Positions 22,559-34,773 are shown, counted from the stretch's first letter. The stretch is DNA of 64,000 nt from Gloeophyllum trabeum ATCC 11539 (GCF_000344685.1 NW_006920418.1:1109714-1173713); one strand, 5' to 3'. Program-made: numbers and translations. Notes: generated by a model not told the origin, from the sequence alone.

Positions 22559-25035
22559 ATGCGCGGCATGTGGGCTTCCCTCCTGGCGACAGTCTTGCTG
22601 GCTGTCGGACATGTCGCAGCGTATGCGTTCCCTGACTGCTCCTCGGCGCCGCTCAGCGGGAACGCTGTCTGCGACATTACCCTGGACCCCATCACCCGCG
22701 CCCGCGCCATCATCGACCAGTTTACCGTGCCGGAACTGATCAACAATACCGTCAACACGTCTCCCGGTGTGCCTCGCTTGGGACTTCCCGCCTACCAGTG
22801 GTGGTCTGAAGCATTGGTATGCCATGGCATTGCCTGACTATGTCTTCTAGAGTCTCACTATCGCTGTGTAGCACGGCGTAGCCATTAGTCCTGGTGTCAA
22901 CTTCTCCACCTCGGGAGAGTTCAGCTATGCGACTTCATTCCCTCAACCGATCGTTATGAGTGCCGCTTTCGACGATCCTTTGATCCTGGCTGTTGCCACG
23001 GTTGTCAGCACGGAAGCTCGTGCTTTCAACAATGTCGGGAGGGCCGGTTTGGACTACTGGACGCCGAACATCAACCCGTTCAAGGACCCGCGCTGGGGTC
23101 GTGGCCAAGAGACTCCCGGCGAGGACCCGTACCACGTTGCGCAATACGTCTACAACCTCATCCAGGGTCTTCAGGGCGGTCTTGATCCCGAGCCGTACTT
23201 CAGGATCGCCGCCACCTGCAAGCACTTTGCGGGTTACGACCTGGAAGACTGGAATGGCTACGTCCGCTATGGTTTCAACGCTGTCATCACGGAGCAAGAC
23301 ATGAGCGAGTACTACTTCCCGTCGTTCCAGAGCTGCGTGAGAGACGCCAAAGTCGCTTCGGTCATGTGCAGCTACAACGCCGTAAACGGTATACCCTCCT
23401 GCGCCAATACCTACTTGCTGCAAAACGTGCTTCGAGAATTCTGGGGTCTTACTGAAGACCGCTGGGTTACCTCCGATTGTGATGCCGTCGACAATATCTA
23501 CAGCCCGCACAATTACACGGCTACCCTCGCAGAAGCCGTCGCTGATGCCATGAACGCCGGAACGGATATCGACTGCGGCTCGGTATATGCCGAGGCTCTT
23601 CCCGATGCTTATGCTCAAGGTCTAGTCTCCGAGACTCAGCTGTACAATGCCCTTGTTCGCCAGTATGCCTCTCTCGTTCGGTAAGCCTGGCATGCATTGG
23701 ATGTTGTTGCCACGTGCTGACGTCTATCAAGCTTGGGATACTTCGACCCAGCCGCCATTCAGCCATACCGCCAATACGGCTGGAGCCAAGTTAACACTCC
23801 GGAAGCGCAGACGCTGGCGTACACCGCTGCCGTTGAGGGGATCACGCTGCTCAAGAACGACGGCACCCTTCCTCTGAACTCGTCGGTCAAGAACATTGCT
23901 CTCATCGGGCCATGGGCAAACGCCACAACCGCCATGCAGGGCAACTACCAGGGTGTTGCTCCGTATCTCATTAGCCCGTTGATGGCGGCACAGACCGCGG
24001 GGTACAACGTCACCTACGTTTTCGGCACGAACATCACGTCCAACGACACCAGTGGTTTCGCTGCTGCAGTCGCCGCAGCCGAAGCAGCTGACGCCGTTAT
24101 CTACGCTGGAGGCATAGACGAGACAGTCGAAAGGGAAGAGGTTGACCGATACAATATCACTTGGCCGGGTAACCAGCTGGATCTCATTGCGGAGCTCCAG
24201 CAGGTCGGCAAGCCGTTTGTCGTGGTGCAGTTCGGAGGTGGCCAAGTGGACGACACGGTCCTGAAGAACAATGCTACCGTGAGTAGTTTCCCACGCATCT
24301 GTGCCGGAATCAAACTTTGATTGAACCGATGTCATTTAGGTCAATGCCCTCGTGTGGGCCGGCTACCCCGGCCAGAGCGGCGGCACCGCGCTCTTCGACA
24401 TTCTCTCCGGCAAAGTCGCGCCCGCAGGCCGTCTCACCACCACGCAGTACCCCGCCGACTACGTCAACCAGGTCGCGATGACGGACATGACCCTCCGCCC
24501 GAGCGCGACGAACCCCGGGCGCACCTACAAGTGGTACACCGGCGCGCCCGTCTACGAGTTCGGCACAGGGCTGCACTACACCACCTTCGAGCTGAGCTGG
24601 CTCGTCGCGCCCTCGGGGACGTACAGCATCCAGACGCTCGTGCAGGAGGCGAGCCGGCTGTCGCCCTACCTCGACAGCGCGCCCTTCGGGACGTTCAACG
24701 TGCTCGTCCGGAACGCCGGGACGGTGACGTCCGACTATGTCACGCTGCTCTTCTTGAACGGCACGTACGGACCTGCGCCGTACCCCAACAAACAGCTCGT
24801 TTCCTACACCCGGCTGCACGCTATCCCCGCGTCTTACGGTCTCTCGGTCGCGTCTCTGCCAGTTACCCTTGGCTCCCTCGCGAGGGCTGACAACTACGGC
24901 AACCTGTGGGTGTATCCCGGGAACTATACCTTCACGGTCGACACGCCGGGACTCATCACTTCCTCCTTCGAGCTCACCGGTACCGCGACCCAGATCACGA
25001 ACTTCCCTCAGGAGAGCGGCGCCCCGACGCGTTAA
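22559..25035 (+). CDS. Secreted exo-1,4-beta-xylosidase, glycoside hydrolase family 3
   Basis: Releases xylose from xylo-oligosaccharides outside the cell. Exons 22559-22816, 22872-23680, 23732-24278 and 24340-25035 give 769 residues. A signal peptide (ASLLATVLLAVGHVAAYAF) is followed by the xylosidase-type N-terminus PRLGLPAYQWWSEALHG. Further signatures are NINPFKDPRWGRGQETPGED, KHFAGYD and the nucleophile region WVTSDCDAVDNIY, typical of fungal XlnD/BxlB-type xylosidases rather than beta-glucosidases. The C-terminal domain carries GIDETVEREEVDR and WAGYPGQSGG, then the fibronectin-III-like tail. Introns are 51-61 nt with standard borders. The last exon is markedly GC-richer than the others, which opens a 244-codon antisense frame that is a shadow. 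Confidence 0.95.
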
Positions 25036-25295
25036 AGACACCAAATAGATAGATGCTCTGTTGTGCAGGTTGGGACAGTCTTAGGACCGAATGTATACCA
25101 ACAGACCATTGCTGGACTCATGAATTCTGCCGTCTCCGGTCCGGTCCGGTCCAGTAAATGAGGCGCATTGAGGCAACATTGAGGCATGATATCGCAACCT
25201 GCACGCATTTGACTCTCGCAGCGAATACCTACAAATACATGGTATGATACACCTTTGTCTCCTTCATGACGATACTTCCCCGCTCGCTGTCCCTC

Positions 25296-27357
25296 TTAAG
25301 CACTGTGCTCGACAGGACACCTCCCGTTGAACCTATTGACGGGCGCATATTTCTTCTCCATTCCGACTAGGTGAGCGTCCTTGGCTTCGTTCCTAACTTC
25401 CTCCATCGAGAACGCCGGAGAGGGCAACAAATCATAGATGCCCTTGGCATAAGCCGGGTCGACGGCGTAGCACTGAGCCAAATACTTGCGCTGAATGCGA
25501 GGGATCGCCAGCTTCAGCACGACGGCGCTAGTTCAAAAGTCTCATCAGCGTTCTGTCTAAAGTGTCTCCGAATCGAAAGACACACGTATTCTTGTGCGTG
25601 TTGGCCCTCTCCTCCGCACTCATGACGCGCTGGTACAGCTCCCTGACCTGATCGTACTCGCTCGGCTTACCCTCGTGCATATAGTGACTCCTGCGGCTGA
25701 GGATATTGTCCCCGACCTGTACAGGATGGGAGTCCGTGTCGGGCCTGAAGGCGGGCGTGTCGTAGCTGTTCTGGCTGTAATGCGGGTTCATGCCAGTGTT
25801 GGCGTCGGTCCTAAGGGCTCCAGCGAAGTTGATGCTAGAGTAGGACGAGGCCATGAAGGGACAGTTAACAGGAACTTGGTGCAGATTGACTCCCAGACGG
25901 TGGTATTGCGCGTCACGGTAGAAGAAGCAGCGCCATTGTAGAAGCATATCTGGCGATGCCTCAATGCCGGGGATCATGGATCCGGGGGAGAAAGCGGCCT
26001 GTTCAACGTCCCTGTGGTAATCTTCGGGCTGCACGCACGCAAGAGCATGATTGAGAGAGATTCAACGAAGTATGGCAGCGTACAGCTCACGTTACGATTC
26101 AGCACCAAACGCCCGACCTCCTGCATGGGGAACCTTTTCCTGGGCCACACCTTGGTGACGTCAAAGGGATCAAAGTCCAAGTTGGCCGCCTCATCGGGCG
26201 ACATGGTCTGGACGTGCAACTTCCAAGCTGCCTCGCCACCCTTCTCGATATGCGCCCAAAGCTCCCGCCTGTCGGAAGGAGCTTTAGTGGTACGATCAAG
26301 AAGAAGGTGCTGGTGCGCGTACTTGGAGAAATCAGGGTCTTCGCCACATACCTTGACGGCTTCCTCCCACGTGAAATTCTTGTTTGGAGTCTCATTCATG
26401 AAGTGATACTTGATGTAGACGGCCTGGCCATCTTTGTTGACCCACTTGAAAGTATGGCAACCTAGCGCAACCTGGGTGAGAATATGCAGATGAGATGTCT
26501 GAAGGCCTACCATAACCGTTCATGAACCTCCAGCCAACTGGAGTGCCGTGGTCGCTCATAAGCATCAGCCCAGCGTGCATACTTTCGGGGTTGCAAGCCA
26601 GGTAGTCGAACCAGCTGTCGTAGTCGATCATGAAGTTCTGCGGGTTGCGCTGCTGCGAGCGGATATTATCCGGACCCTTCATGGGGTCGCGGAGGAAGAA
26701 GATGGGCCAGTTGAGGCCGACTATATCATACTGTGACAGAATAAATGGGTGTCGATCAGTAAAAAGAAGGGGGATATGCGCACGTTTCCGTCTTCGGTAT
26801 AGAACTTGGTGGCGAAACCTCTCGGGTTCCTGCCCTCGTCGGGGAATTCTCTGCCGTAGGTAACGGTGCTAAAGCGGGTGAAGACGGGCGTTTTCTTTCC
26901 CGGGGTAGAGAAGAGGCAGGCTTTCGTGAGATGGGACATGTCCTTAGTGCACTCAAAGTACCCAAAGGCGCCAGAGCCGCAGGGGTGGACCATGCGCTCG
27001 AGGGTTTTGGACTAGCATGTATGCGCTTCAGCGTCATACAGGTTGATAAGGTAGAAGACCTACCCTGTTGAAATGCTGCTGTTTCTGGAAGAGAAAGACG
27101 TCGCTGACGACAGGAATGCCGCCGACATTGAGGGTATAGTTGGGCGTAGGCCAGGGGATGCCCTCGTTGTTGGTAAAGTACGGGGCGTCGTCCTTGGCTC
27201 TTTCCTCCTTGAGGCCGGTAAGACGGGCGCAGATGGAGGCGGGGCCTTGGTTAGCCTGCATAAAGACGGAGCTGCGTTGCCAGACGCGCGGGTCTGCGCC
27301 GGTAGCACCGACGGCTTCAGCGATACCCTGCTTGGCTTGTTGAGCGAGCGAGGCCAT
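25296..27357 (-). CDS. Monofunctional heme catalase
   Basis: Converts H2O2 to water and oxygen. Seven exons by eye: 27064-27357, 26784-27011, 26511-26730, 26323-26461, 26091-26268, 25586-26028 and 25296-25527, total 578 codons. Signatures are the distal-His block RMVHPCGSGAFGYFE, VFTRFSTVTYGREFPDEGRN, FYTEDGN, RNPQNFMIDYDSWFDYL and the proximal heme-Tyr motif RCFFYRDAQYHRLG. One 54-nt intron (26269-26322) is a multiple of three and stop-free, so it looks like coding until removed; removal restores DPDFSKRELWAHIEKGG. There is no flavodoxin-like C-terminal domain, so this is a small-subunit type, though slightly long. No signal peptide is present. The C-terminus PVEHSA is not a clear SKL peroxisomal signal. 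Confidence 0.95.
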
Positions 27358-28010
27358 GGGAGACGAGGAGGAGAGTTGGGCAGAGACTGGCGTCAGAGGG
27401 GGTTTATGTGTGGCTGGCGATGTGAAAGGGTGTCATTGCTCGTCACGGTCTGCGTCACTCTGTACAGAACGAGCACGCTGTCGCAGGACAAGAGCAGCAA
27501 AGAAGCGAGCGATTTGGAGTTGCAGAACATGCGACGCGCTAGTGACTGGCCAGATATGGCGACCAGCCTCTGCGGCAGTCTGATCTCCTCGCGCCAGGAT
27601 TGGTCCGATCCAATTGGCGTGCTTGTCATGTCCAGAAGGAAGATCGTCGGAGGCAAATTCAACTCGAAGCCGCCGGGAGAAGACCTCTCGATCGATCGAT
27701 ACCGCCGGCTCCTCAGACCAATCACAGCTCGCGCATTCTTCTGGACTGTGGCGAGGTCAAGGGGACGACTGAAGCTCGTGCTTCAGTCAGCGAACATTTT
27801 CTGGGTCGCTTTGTACCACTCGATCTCAAATTCTTAAGCCTGGGGACCTCTCTCAGCTCATATCTCAGGCCTGATTCGTACTAAAGGACAACTACCCAGT
27901 AACATTTGCATATATAAATGCTTAACATCCTCCCCACCACCACAATGTCACCACTTCATTAAGGCCATTCCCAAGCAACATTGGCAAGATAGTCTTCGTC
28001 CAAATCTCGC
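27358..28010. other. Promoter region of the catalase gene and 3' flank of hydrophobin 1
   Basis: A plus-strand frame overlapping here (27073-27837) is an antisense shadow of catalase exon 1 continuing into the promoter. A pyrimidine-rich leader (ctcctcctcgtctccc) directly precedes the catalase ATG. Confidence 0.5.
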
Positions 28011-28466
28011 TTAAGCGCTGACGGGGACGCAGCCGAGGGATACGAGACCCGCTGCAAGTTTGTCCAGTCAGTATACCGTGAAATAAATAGGTACTGGGAA
28101 CATCAAAACATAGGCGCACCATAAGAATTGTCAGTGCAGCACACCGGAGTCGCGGAGCTAGAAAGTTTCGATATCAGTGGCGCCACACACCTCAGCAGCG
28201 CGCAACACCTGCCAGCTACCGCCGCTGCCAACACCGACGACACTGACAGCAGAGCACGTCAACCCCACAAGGGCCGAGACGCCCTGGACGGGGATACCAA
28301 GCGAACCGAGGACGGTCGCGATGGTAGGGTCGGTCGCGCTCCCGACGCTGTTGCAGCACTGCAACTCGCCGGTCGGGCACTGGCTGGCGGGCTCGTTCGG
28401 GGCGTGGGTGGCGGCAGCAAGGATGGCGAGGGCGCCGGTAATTGCGAGCGAGAGCTTGGAGAACAT
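28011..28466 (-). CDS. Class I hydrophobin 1 of the cluster
   Basis: A small secreted surface protein that self-assembles at air-water interfaces and coats hyphae. Exons 28213-28466, 28120-28157 and 28011-28051 give 110 residues. The signal peptide is [15 protein letters not shown]. Eight cysteines follow class I spacing: C-X6-CC-X32-C-X13-C-X5-CC-X12-C-X5-end. Exon 1 ends in TG and exon 2 starts with C, so Cys5 is split by intron 1 as in the three paralogues. Here the donor reads GCAGGT instead of GT, so splicing must use a GC-AG intron. Without it the reading would miss Cys5. The closest relative is hydrophobin 2, the same length and orientation, 1.4 kb upstream. Confidence 0.92.
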
Positions 28467-28535
28467 CGTTACGGCTTCGGACTGAGGTCGTACTGCTGCT
28501 GAGTTCGACGAGATTGAGGCGGTAGCTGGGGCGCC

Positions 28536-28541
28536 TTTATA
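28536..28541 (-). promoter_or_regulatory. TATA box of hydrophobin 1
   Basis: TATAAA on the minus strand, 70 bp upstream of the ATG at 28466. All four hydrophobins have a TATA box at a matching distance. Confidence 0.7.
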
Positions 28542-29862
28542 CTTTTCAGATTGGCTTCAAGTTGTACGGGCCCGGGAAATCCAGGTCAGATGCATGCTCG
28601 TTGACGTCGGTGAGTGCGCACTCACCTCACATTCCGTCAATGTTCCTGGCAGACCACAATGTTGCGTCCATGCAGCTGACGGTCCCTTGCAGGCATTGTA
28701 TAGCAACACCTCATCCCGGCACGTCGAAGTGGAGTGGCTAACAAAGCCACCAGTTCCGCCCGTTGAACAACAGCAGCACGCTGGGTCTCGTGGCTGCAAC
28801 GGTGAGAGCGGTCACCCAGGGCGAGGATAATAGTCTGCGAAATAAAAACATTTCACGAGGAACGTTCCTCCTCACCCATCGCGCATCATCCCGACGTCGC
28901 GCTAAGCTGCGACGTCAGTAAAACAAAGAAATCACTGACCCACTGATCCCTCGAATTGCCTCCGTGTGGCAGTATGACAGTACCTAGCATTTAGACCCGG
29001 CAGGCTCTTGCCTGTATGTTTAGGTAATTGCTTGGCAAATGTGGGGAACAACAAGGCTTACGGTGATATAACTGGCAGTCCATCAGGCAGCCGTCAGGCA
29101 GCAGGATGCTAGTGGGTAATCACTAGCAGTCGGACCCGCTGGTACCGGTCAGGAGCATAGCATAAATCGACCGGTACACCCGTCCCGACCATGCCGCCGG
29201 AGGCGCTTGGAAGCCGGCTCTAAGCACCCAGGCAGGGAGAGTGCTGCTGGTCATGCGTGGGTCATCGCACGAGTTCCCATGTCCTGTCATGGTCCGCTTT
29301 CATTTCGCTCACCGGCGGCTGTTAGGAATATGTTCCATGGCATAGACAAGGTGATGGAGGGTCAGCGCTTTGAGTCGCACCGCGGGAGCATGCAGTCGGA
29401 GGAGATTATCACCGCGACAGTGGTGAAACCCCTTCGACAGCGTACAGAGCGATCCCCGTCGACGACACTCGTCATTCATCGTAGTTGAGGCCAATTACTA
29501 GAGTATAGAGTGCAATTTCACTATTGCCACCATGATGGTGGAGTTCATTTGAGCTAAACTCAGAAGCCTAACTCCAGTGGCTGTGTGATGTTGATATAAT
29601 GACCGCATCAGGTTAGACCCTCTCCTCGTCTTAGCATTCGAGGCCTGAAGTTGAGTACTAGCGAGGATTGATTCGAACGTGCCCTCATGTCTTAGATCTT
29701 AAGTATCATAGCATGAGATATATCCAGTCAAGTAAGCGCAAAACGCTGATTCATTTGCCCACTGTCAACTCCCCTACACTCCGTAGTACGCTCGGTTTAT
29801 ATCTCTCATTTCATCTCTTCGTGCGGTACGTCACCCTCCATAGGACCTCACAATGGCTTATA
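28542..29862. other. Spacer between hydrophobins 1 and 2, including duplicated promoter sequence
   Basis: No gene supported. The segment at about 28660-28860 resembles the segment at about 30570-30760 upstream of hydrophobin 2, at similar distances from the ATGs. The remainder should include the 3' end of hydrophobin 2. Confidence 0.5.
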
Positions 29863-30305
29863 TCACAAATCGACCGGAACACAGCCGAGCGACACGAGAC
29901 CGGCTGAAAACGGTGACGCGAGTCAGCAAATGTGGAATAGCAGAAAGCGTAGGCGCAAACCATAGGAATTGTCGGTGCAGCAGACAGGAGTCTCGGTGCT
30001 GACCAGGAGGCCATCAGCAATTATCCCGCCCATATCTCAGCAGTAACATACCAGCTGTCGCCGCTGCCAACACCGACGACACTGATGGCAGAGCACGTCA
30101 AGCCGACGAGAGCCGAGATACCCTGGACGGGGATACCCAGCGAGCCGAGGATGGTCGCGATGGCTGGGTCGGTCGCGCTGCCGACGCTGTTGCAGCACTG
30201 CAGCTCGCCTGTTGGGCACTGGCTGGCGAGCTCATTGGGGGTGGGGGTGGCGGCAGCAAGGATGGCGAGGACGCCGGTGACTGCGATGGAGAACTTGGAG
30301 AACAT
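29863..30305 (-). CDS. Class I hydrophobin 2 of the cluster
   Basis: Exons 30052-30305, 29961-29998 and 29863-29903 give 110 residues, the same exon lengths (254, 38 and 41 nt) as hydrophobin 1. Signal peptide [15 protein letters not shown], then eight cysteines including QCPTGELQCCNS, GLTCSAISVVG, the split Cys5 and [12 protein letters not shown], ending in CVPVDL. Intron 1 has an ordinary GT donor (TG|GTATGT). Its sequence is close to hydrophobin 1 throughout, consistent with a recent tandem duplication. Expected function is coating of hyphae or fruit-body surfaces. Confidence 0.93.
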
Positions 30306-30375
30306 CTTTAAGGCTTTGAAGTGAAGTCTGACTGCTGCTGAGTTCGATGGAGTCGGAGGGCGTAGCTGGAGTGTC

Positions 30376-30382
30376 TTTTATA
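30376..30382 (-). promoter_or_regulatory. TATA box of hydrophobin 2
   Basis: TATAAAA on the minus strand, 71 bp upstream of the ATG at 30305. Confidence 0.7.
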
Positions 30383-32390
30383 CCTTTTTTATTCTCCTCA
30401 GGATGGCTCGTACGGCCCCGGTTAATCCTAAACACTTTCGAGAAAGGGTCAGCTGCATGATGGTCAATGCGTACTCACCTCTAGGTTCTACCATTGGGAC
30501 AACGCATGCTCGTCCCTGTTCCTGGCTCACATACGCGTCTGTGACATTCGTACAATCGAGAACACTTCTGCGGAAAACATAGCGATACCTCATTCCGATA
30601 TGTCAAAGTGGAGCGCCTGTCGAAGCTGAAAGTTCCGCACTTCACAGAACGGCAACGCACTCGGTCCCGTGGTTGTGTCGGTGAGAACGTCCGTCCTATG
30701 CGGGGATCGAGCGGTGCGAAGGAAAAACATTTCACTCAAGAACGCTCGTCACTCGTAGACAGCACGGACCCCACTGACGAAGGCAAATGGCAGAAGATTA
30801 CCAGCAGGATGATGGCCCAAATACTACCGCGGCAGGACAAAGGCGCCCTAATCCCGAGCATCAGCGCCGTTTCGGGACGAACGTAAGGATGGAAAGCGCT
30901 CACGCTGGTACGACTTTCCTGCAGTGTCTGGACAGCAGTCAAGCTCGTCTGTGAGGGAAATTAGGCGAGCAACTCCAACAGCATATATGAGAGCGCAGCC
31001 CTCTGAGGGCGGGTCTGTATGCTGCACAGCGCGATACTTAGAGAACTGCTGCTGGTCATCATCAAGCCCTGCCAATCATCACCTTGGTTTGATTTCCCAA
31101 GGCAGATAAATGTTACCTTGGCGCTGTGGACCAAGTAGTGGCTATTAGTCATACGCGAGGGCGAACATTTGAGTGTCCCGCAATTCAAAGAATTATGGCA
31201 TTGGTCTGGTGATCGATCTGCGTACTGTAACCGCGCTTGAACACTCCACCTATACATTGTGATTCATCTGCATGCCAGGTAGGTTCAAAAGCTAGAAGCA
31301 AGGTTACAAGGGTAGTGGGTCTCGTAGATGGCTCGTCTCTTAGAGCTTGCACCCTCGAGTAGAGTGGTTCAAGTTGAACAACCGGAAGGAAACATATTTC
31401 CTAAAAGAGCGATTCTATGCAACTACGTGCACAGCCACTTCCGTGCTTGCCGATGTGCCATCTGTCTTCAACTCCTGCAGTCCTCGGCGATCGACGCAGC
31501 TAAGCACCCCTCCTTTCTTGTGGCCAGCCAATTTCAGTGAAAGCCACTTTCCAACGTGACTGTCGAGATCAGGACCTCACGCTACCTGTGCCACTTCTGA
31601 GCGTTATCCTCAGTTTCGGCGAACACACGACCCCGGCCTTGTCTGGGTTCCAGTAGAATCAAACTGCCGTATCAACGGTGAGCTCAGCGTAACGGCTCAG
31701 GGCATGAGACAAAGAATCCCCGTACGGAAACACGCCTAGGGTCATGCATGTATCGACGTGCTCCGATTGCGGAGTCAATTTAAAAGCAGGTCAAACCGCC
31801 TACCTTATAACCTGCGTAGACGTTCATGCCACGTCTCTCTGTTCTCTGACGTCTGGGGCTCAAGCGGACTATTAGGCCGGTCTGTGTTCTCCGGGCAGCG
31901 TGACCACCATCATACATGATAGGAACACCGCAAGAATAGCGGGTCCGACTCGTAACCATTTCACTCGCTCTTTCTCGTCCTGATTTTGAATGTAGACTCG
32001 GGGACCTGCATCTTTCTCCCGCACAAAAACAGCGGTATGAAGGAATTCGGCTCATTGAACCATTCCGTGACGTCTGTGGCGCTCTATATTGATCGCTGTA
32101 TTCGCGAATGTATGGCGTCCTGCAAGGGTCACGCTCTCAGCAACATGAGCCCGGATCCGAAGATTTGTCTGCAGAATGGTACTTGTTGCCATGCACGCGG
32201 AAGGCATCTGCAATCGCACCACTTAGAAACGCCGGGATGTGGTATTACTATTGAATACCTTCGTACAACCACAGACAACTTGGATGGGGTCACTTGGGGA
32301 TGTACACGGAGACGAAGTCCTGACTGTGACGGTGCGGGTGGATGGCATGTCTCGATTAACAGTCCGCTGTTCTATACTGTGGCCGAAAGG
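30383..32390. other. Divergent intergenic region between the two hydrophobin pairs
   Basis: About 2 kb between the minus-strand pair and the plus-strand pair. Only short motif-free frames are present. It holds the upstream regions of hydrophobins 2 and 3, and part of it (30570-30760) is similar to the hydrophobin 1 upstream region. Confidence 0.45.
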
Positions 32391-32397
32391 TATAAAA
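32391..32397 (+). promoter_or_regulatory. TATA box of hydrophobin 3
   Basis: TATAAAA, 71 bp upstream of the ATG at 32462, in the context aaaggtataaaagtg shared with hydrophobin 4. Confidence 0.75.
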
Positions 32398-32461
32398 GTG
32401 CTGTTAAAGTGAGTGTGCTCCTCATCGAACTCACAACCGAAGTACGACTCAAGTTCTTACC

Positions 32462-32905
32462 ATGTTCTCCAAGCTCTCCCTCGCTGTCACCGGGGCTCTC
32501 GCCATCCTTGCTGCCGCCACCGAGCCCGCTGGTCAATGCGCGACCGGCAACCTGCAGTGCTGCAACAGCGTCCAGAACGCTAGCGATCCCGCCGTCGCCA
32601 CCATACTCGGATCGCTTGGCATTGCAGTGGGCAGCATCACGGGCCTGGTGGGCTTGACCTGCTCTCCCATCAGCGTGGTTGGCGTTGGAAGCGGTGACGC
32701 CTGGTATGTGGACATTCTCGTTGTCCATGTCTGTCCAGTGTACTGAATATAATTTTCCAGCAACGAAAGTCCTGTGTGCTGCACCGACAACTCTTATGGT
32801 AGGGCATTTACTAGGGCGAATGGAGTGTCAGCATTCCGGCCGCATGCTGACTCGCTCAACTTAGGTTCCCTCATCTCCATCGGCTGCGTCCCGGTCACTC
32901 TCTAA
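32462..32905 (+). CDS. Class I hydrophobin 3 of the cluster
   Basis: Exons 32462-32703, 32761-32798 and 32865-32905 give 106 residues. Signal peptide [15 protein letters not shown], then [23 protein letters not shown], the intron-split Cys5 (DA-C-NESP), [10 protein letters not shown] and the end [10 protein letters not shown]. Cysteine spacing is identical to the other three. Exon 1 is 12 nt shorter than in hydrophobins 1 and 2, because the mature N-terminus lacks a few residues before the first Cys. Both introns have GT...AG borders. It pairs most closely with hydrophobin 4 (shared [12 protein letters not shown]). Confidence 0.95.
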
Positions 32906-34773
32906 AGTCGAGTGAACTGCAGAATTCATCTACAAGGGACGCTGATGGACTTAGCTATTTCGTGGAGCCCGGAGACAGACCCTGATGCGTCGTATAAGGG
33001 GTTGTAGCCTTTGCCAAATATGTAGTGCTCATCGAAATGAATTTTTTCCTGTTTTCGAATGCTATGTGCGGTGTCGGAAGTGCTCATGCTCTCAAATCGA
33101 CGGATCGTCGATCTCAGTGTATCTTCATCTGAACTTGACGACCGAGGTTTACTGCAACTTGAATGTTCGCGCCAGTCCTGAAGAGTGGCTGTGCAACGAA
33201 CTCGTGGAGCTTGATTAGGAAATCGGTGTTTTGCCGCAGACCTAAGAAGCCAGCCCGCTTCAGGCTCCATGGACTGACTATCTTAACGGTCTATGGCATG
33301 AGGAAACACAGATATTACCCCATGGAGCGCTTCGCTCAGGTCGGTACTGGGTCAAAGTGCGGAGCCGAGGTGTGTCCGCGATCAAGGTACATACACCGCT
33401 TCCACCCTCTCCCCTCTGGACGTCCACGAGTCCCGGATGCGCACCAACAGGATGTCAGTGCTGTATTACATGCGAGTATCTTTCTGCCTGGGACTCCCCC
33501 GTGCTAGTTCTTAGTCACGGTTGGGTCCTGCTCGTCTACATGAAGGACGAAGGGCTATTAGTATTGCTCAACCCCAAGCAGGAAATTTCGCTCGGTATGT
33601 GCACCTAACTCAAGGACGGATTCATCAAATTTCCCTCGTTCTGTCGTTACTGGTCTCGGACCAGGGTATTTCGGGGGTGCTTCAAGGCCAGGAATATCGG
33701 TTCTGTTCTCTTAGTGACTCAGTTGGGTGGGGACCATACTTAGGTTGGACTTCACAGCTCTCGCACCAAGCCCTTGCTGGAACCGTTCGGGACGTTTCTC
33801 TCCATATCAAAGAACAAAGGGGAACCCTTCATTGCCCGGCGGGACCATGCACCATGCGTCGCGAAATCACTGGGGTTACGCGAGGTATGAGCCAACGATC
33901 ATGTCCTAATACACTCGGGATAACCCAGGAATCCGCGTATACCCAAGGCGCATCACGGCTTGGCGAATTATAGGTGACAAGTGCCACCGACATCAGCCTA
34001 TAGCTACGTACTGATGGCCACCCACTGACAAAATGCCTAACCTAGTCGATCGAAGAAGGGCCCCGCCTGACTCGTTCGTTGACAATCAGAATTCAGACCC
34101 GAGGCAGCCATTGGCTGGTTGGTAATGCGAACGAGTGCCATCCTCAGGCTTGGGCCGTACTGCCTCCGTCCGCCCTTGCTGGTCTGGCTACAGAAACCTC
34201 CTGGGCCCACAAGACACATTCGCTTTCAATAATGTATTCGGGTGGCGTTTGATGTCTCGTGGAGGGTTTATTTCTTGGGAGCAAGAACATGCCCAGGAAC
34301 GTCCAGTCGTTCCCTGACAAAGCAAGCTGGCGGAAGGTCAGACGTGTAATAGGTAAGTCTGGAAAGACCCGCACGGGGGTTAGGTTCTCTTTCTCGCGGC
34401 GCCACGTCTGGCCATCCTAGCGACGGACGGGTGGCAGGATACGTTACCGTAATGTGAGTAGATTCACGACTTCCATTTTTTTAGCAATTGAATTAAATGA
34501 CGTCGACCCCGTGTTGAAGTCAAGCACATTGACGGGATACCTTTGTTGTCGCAGGTAGGGCGGTCAATTTTTTCAAATCGGATGTGATCCCATTTCTTTA
34601 CCCTCCTTCCCTGGCTCGGGACCACGACTGTGATGTCCGGGTCCAGTGTTATGAAATCCCTCCCTTGGTCAATGTCAGCGATGACGGTGACGCAGCGCAA
34701 ATGTCATTCTCATTGAGCGGCACCAGTAAAGACCCGCTGATACCGCCCACTCGCCCCAAGCCGCAAGAAAAGG
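32906..34773. other. Spacer between hydrophobins 3 and 4
   Basis: About 1.9 kb. Frames of 60-150 codons exist (for example 33521-33973 plus) but none carries motifs or matches a splice model. It includes the promoter of hydrophobin 4. Confidence 0.4.

Noticed and set aside
24310..25044. 244-codon minus-strand frame
   Set aside because: Antisense shadow of the GC-rich last exon of the beta-xylosidase; Arg/Gly-rich with no motifs.
27073..27837. 254-codon plus-strand frame
   Set aside because: Overlaps catalase exon 1 in antisense and its promoter; no motifs.
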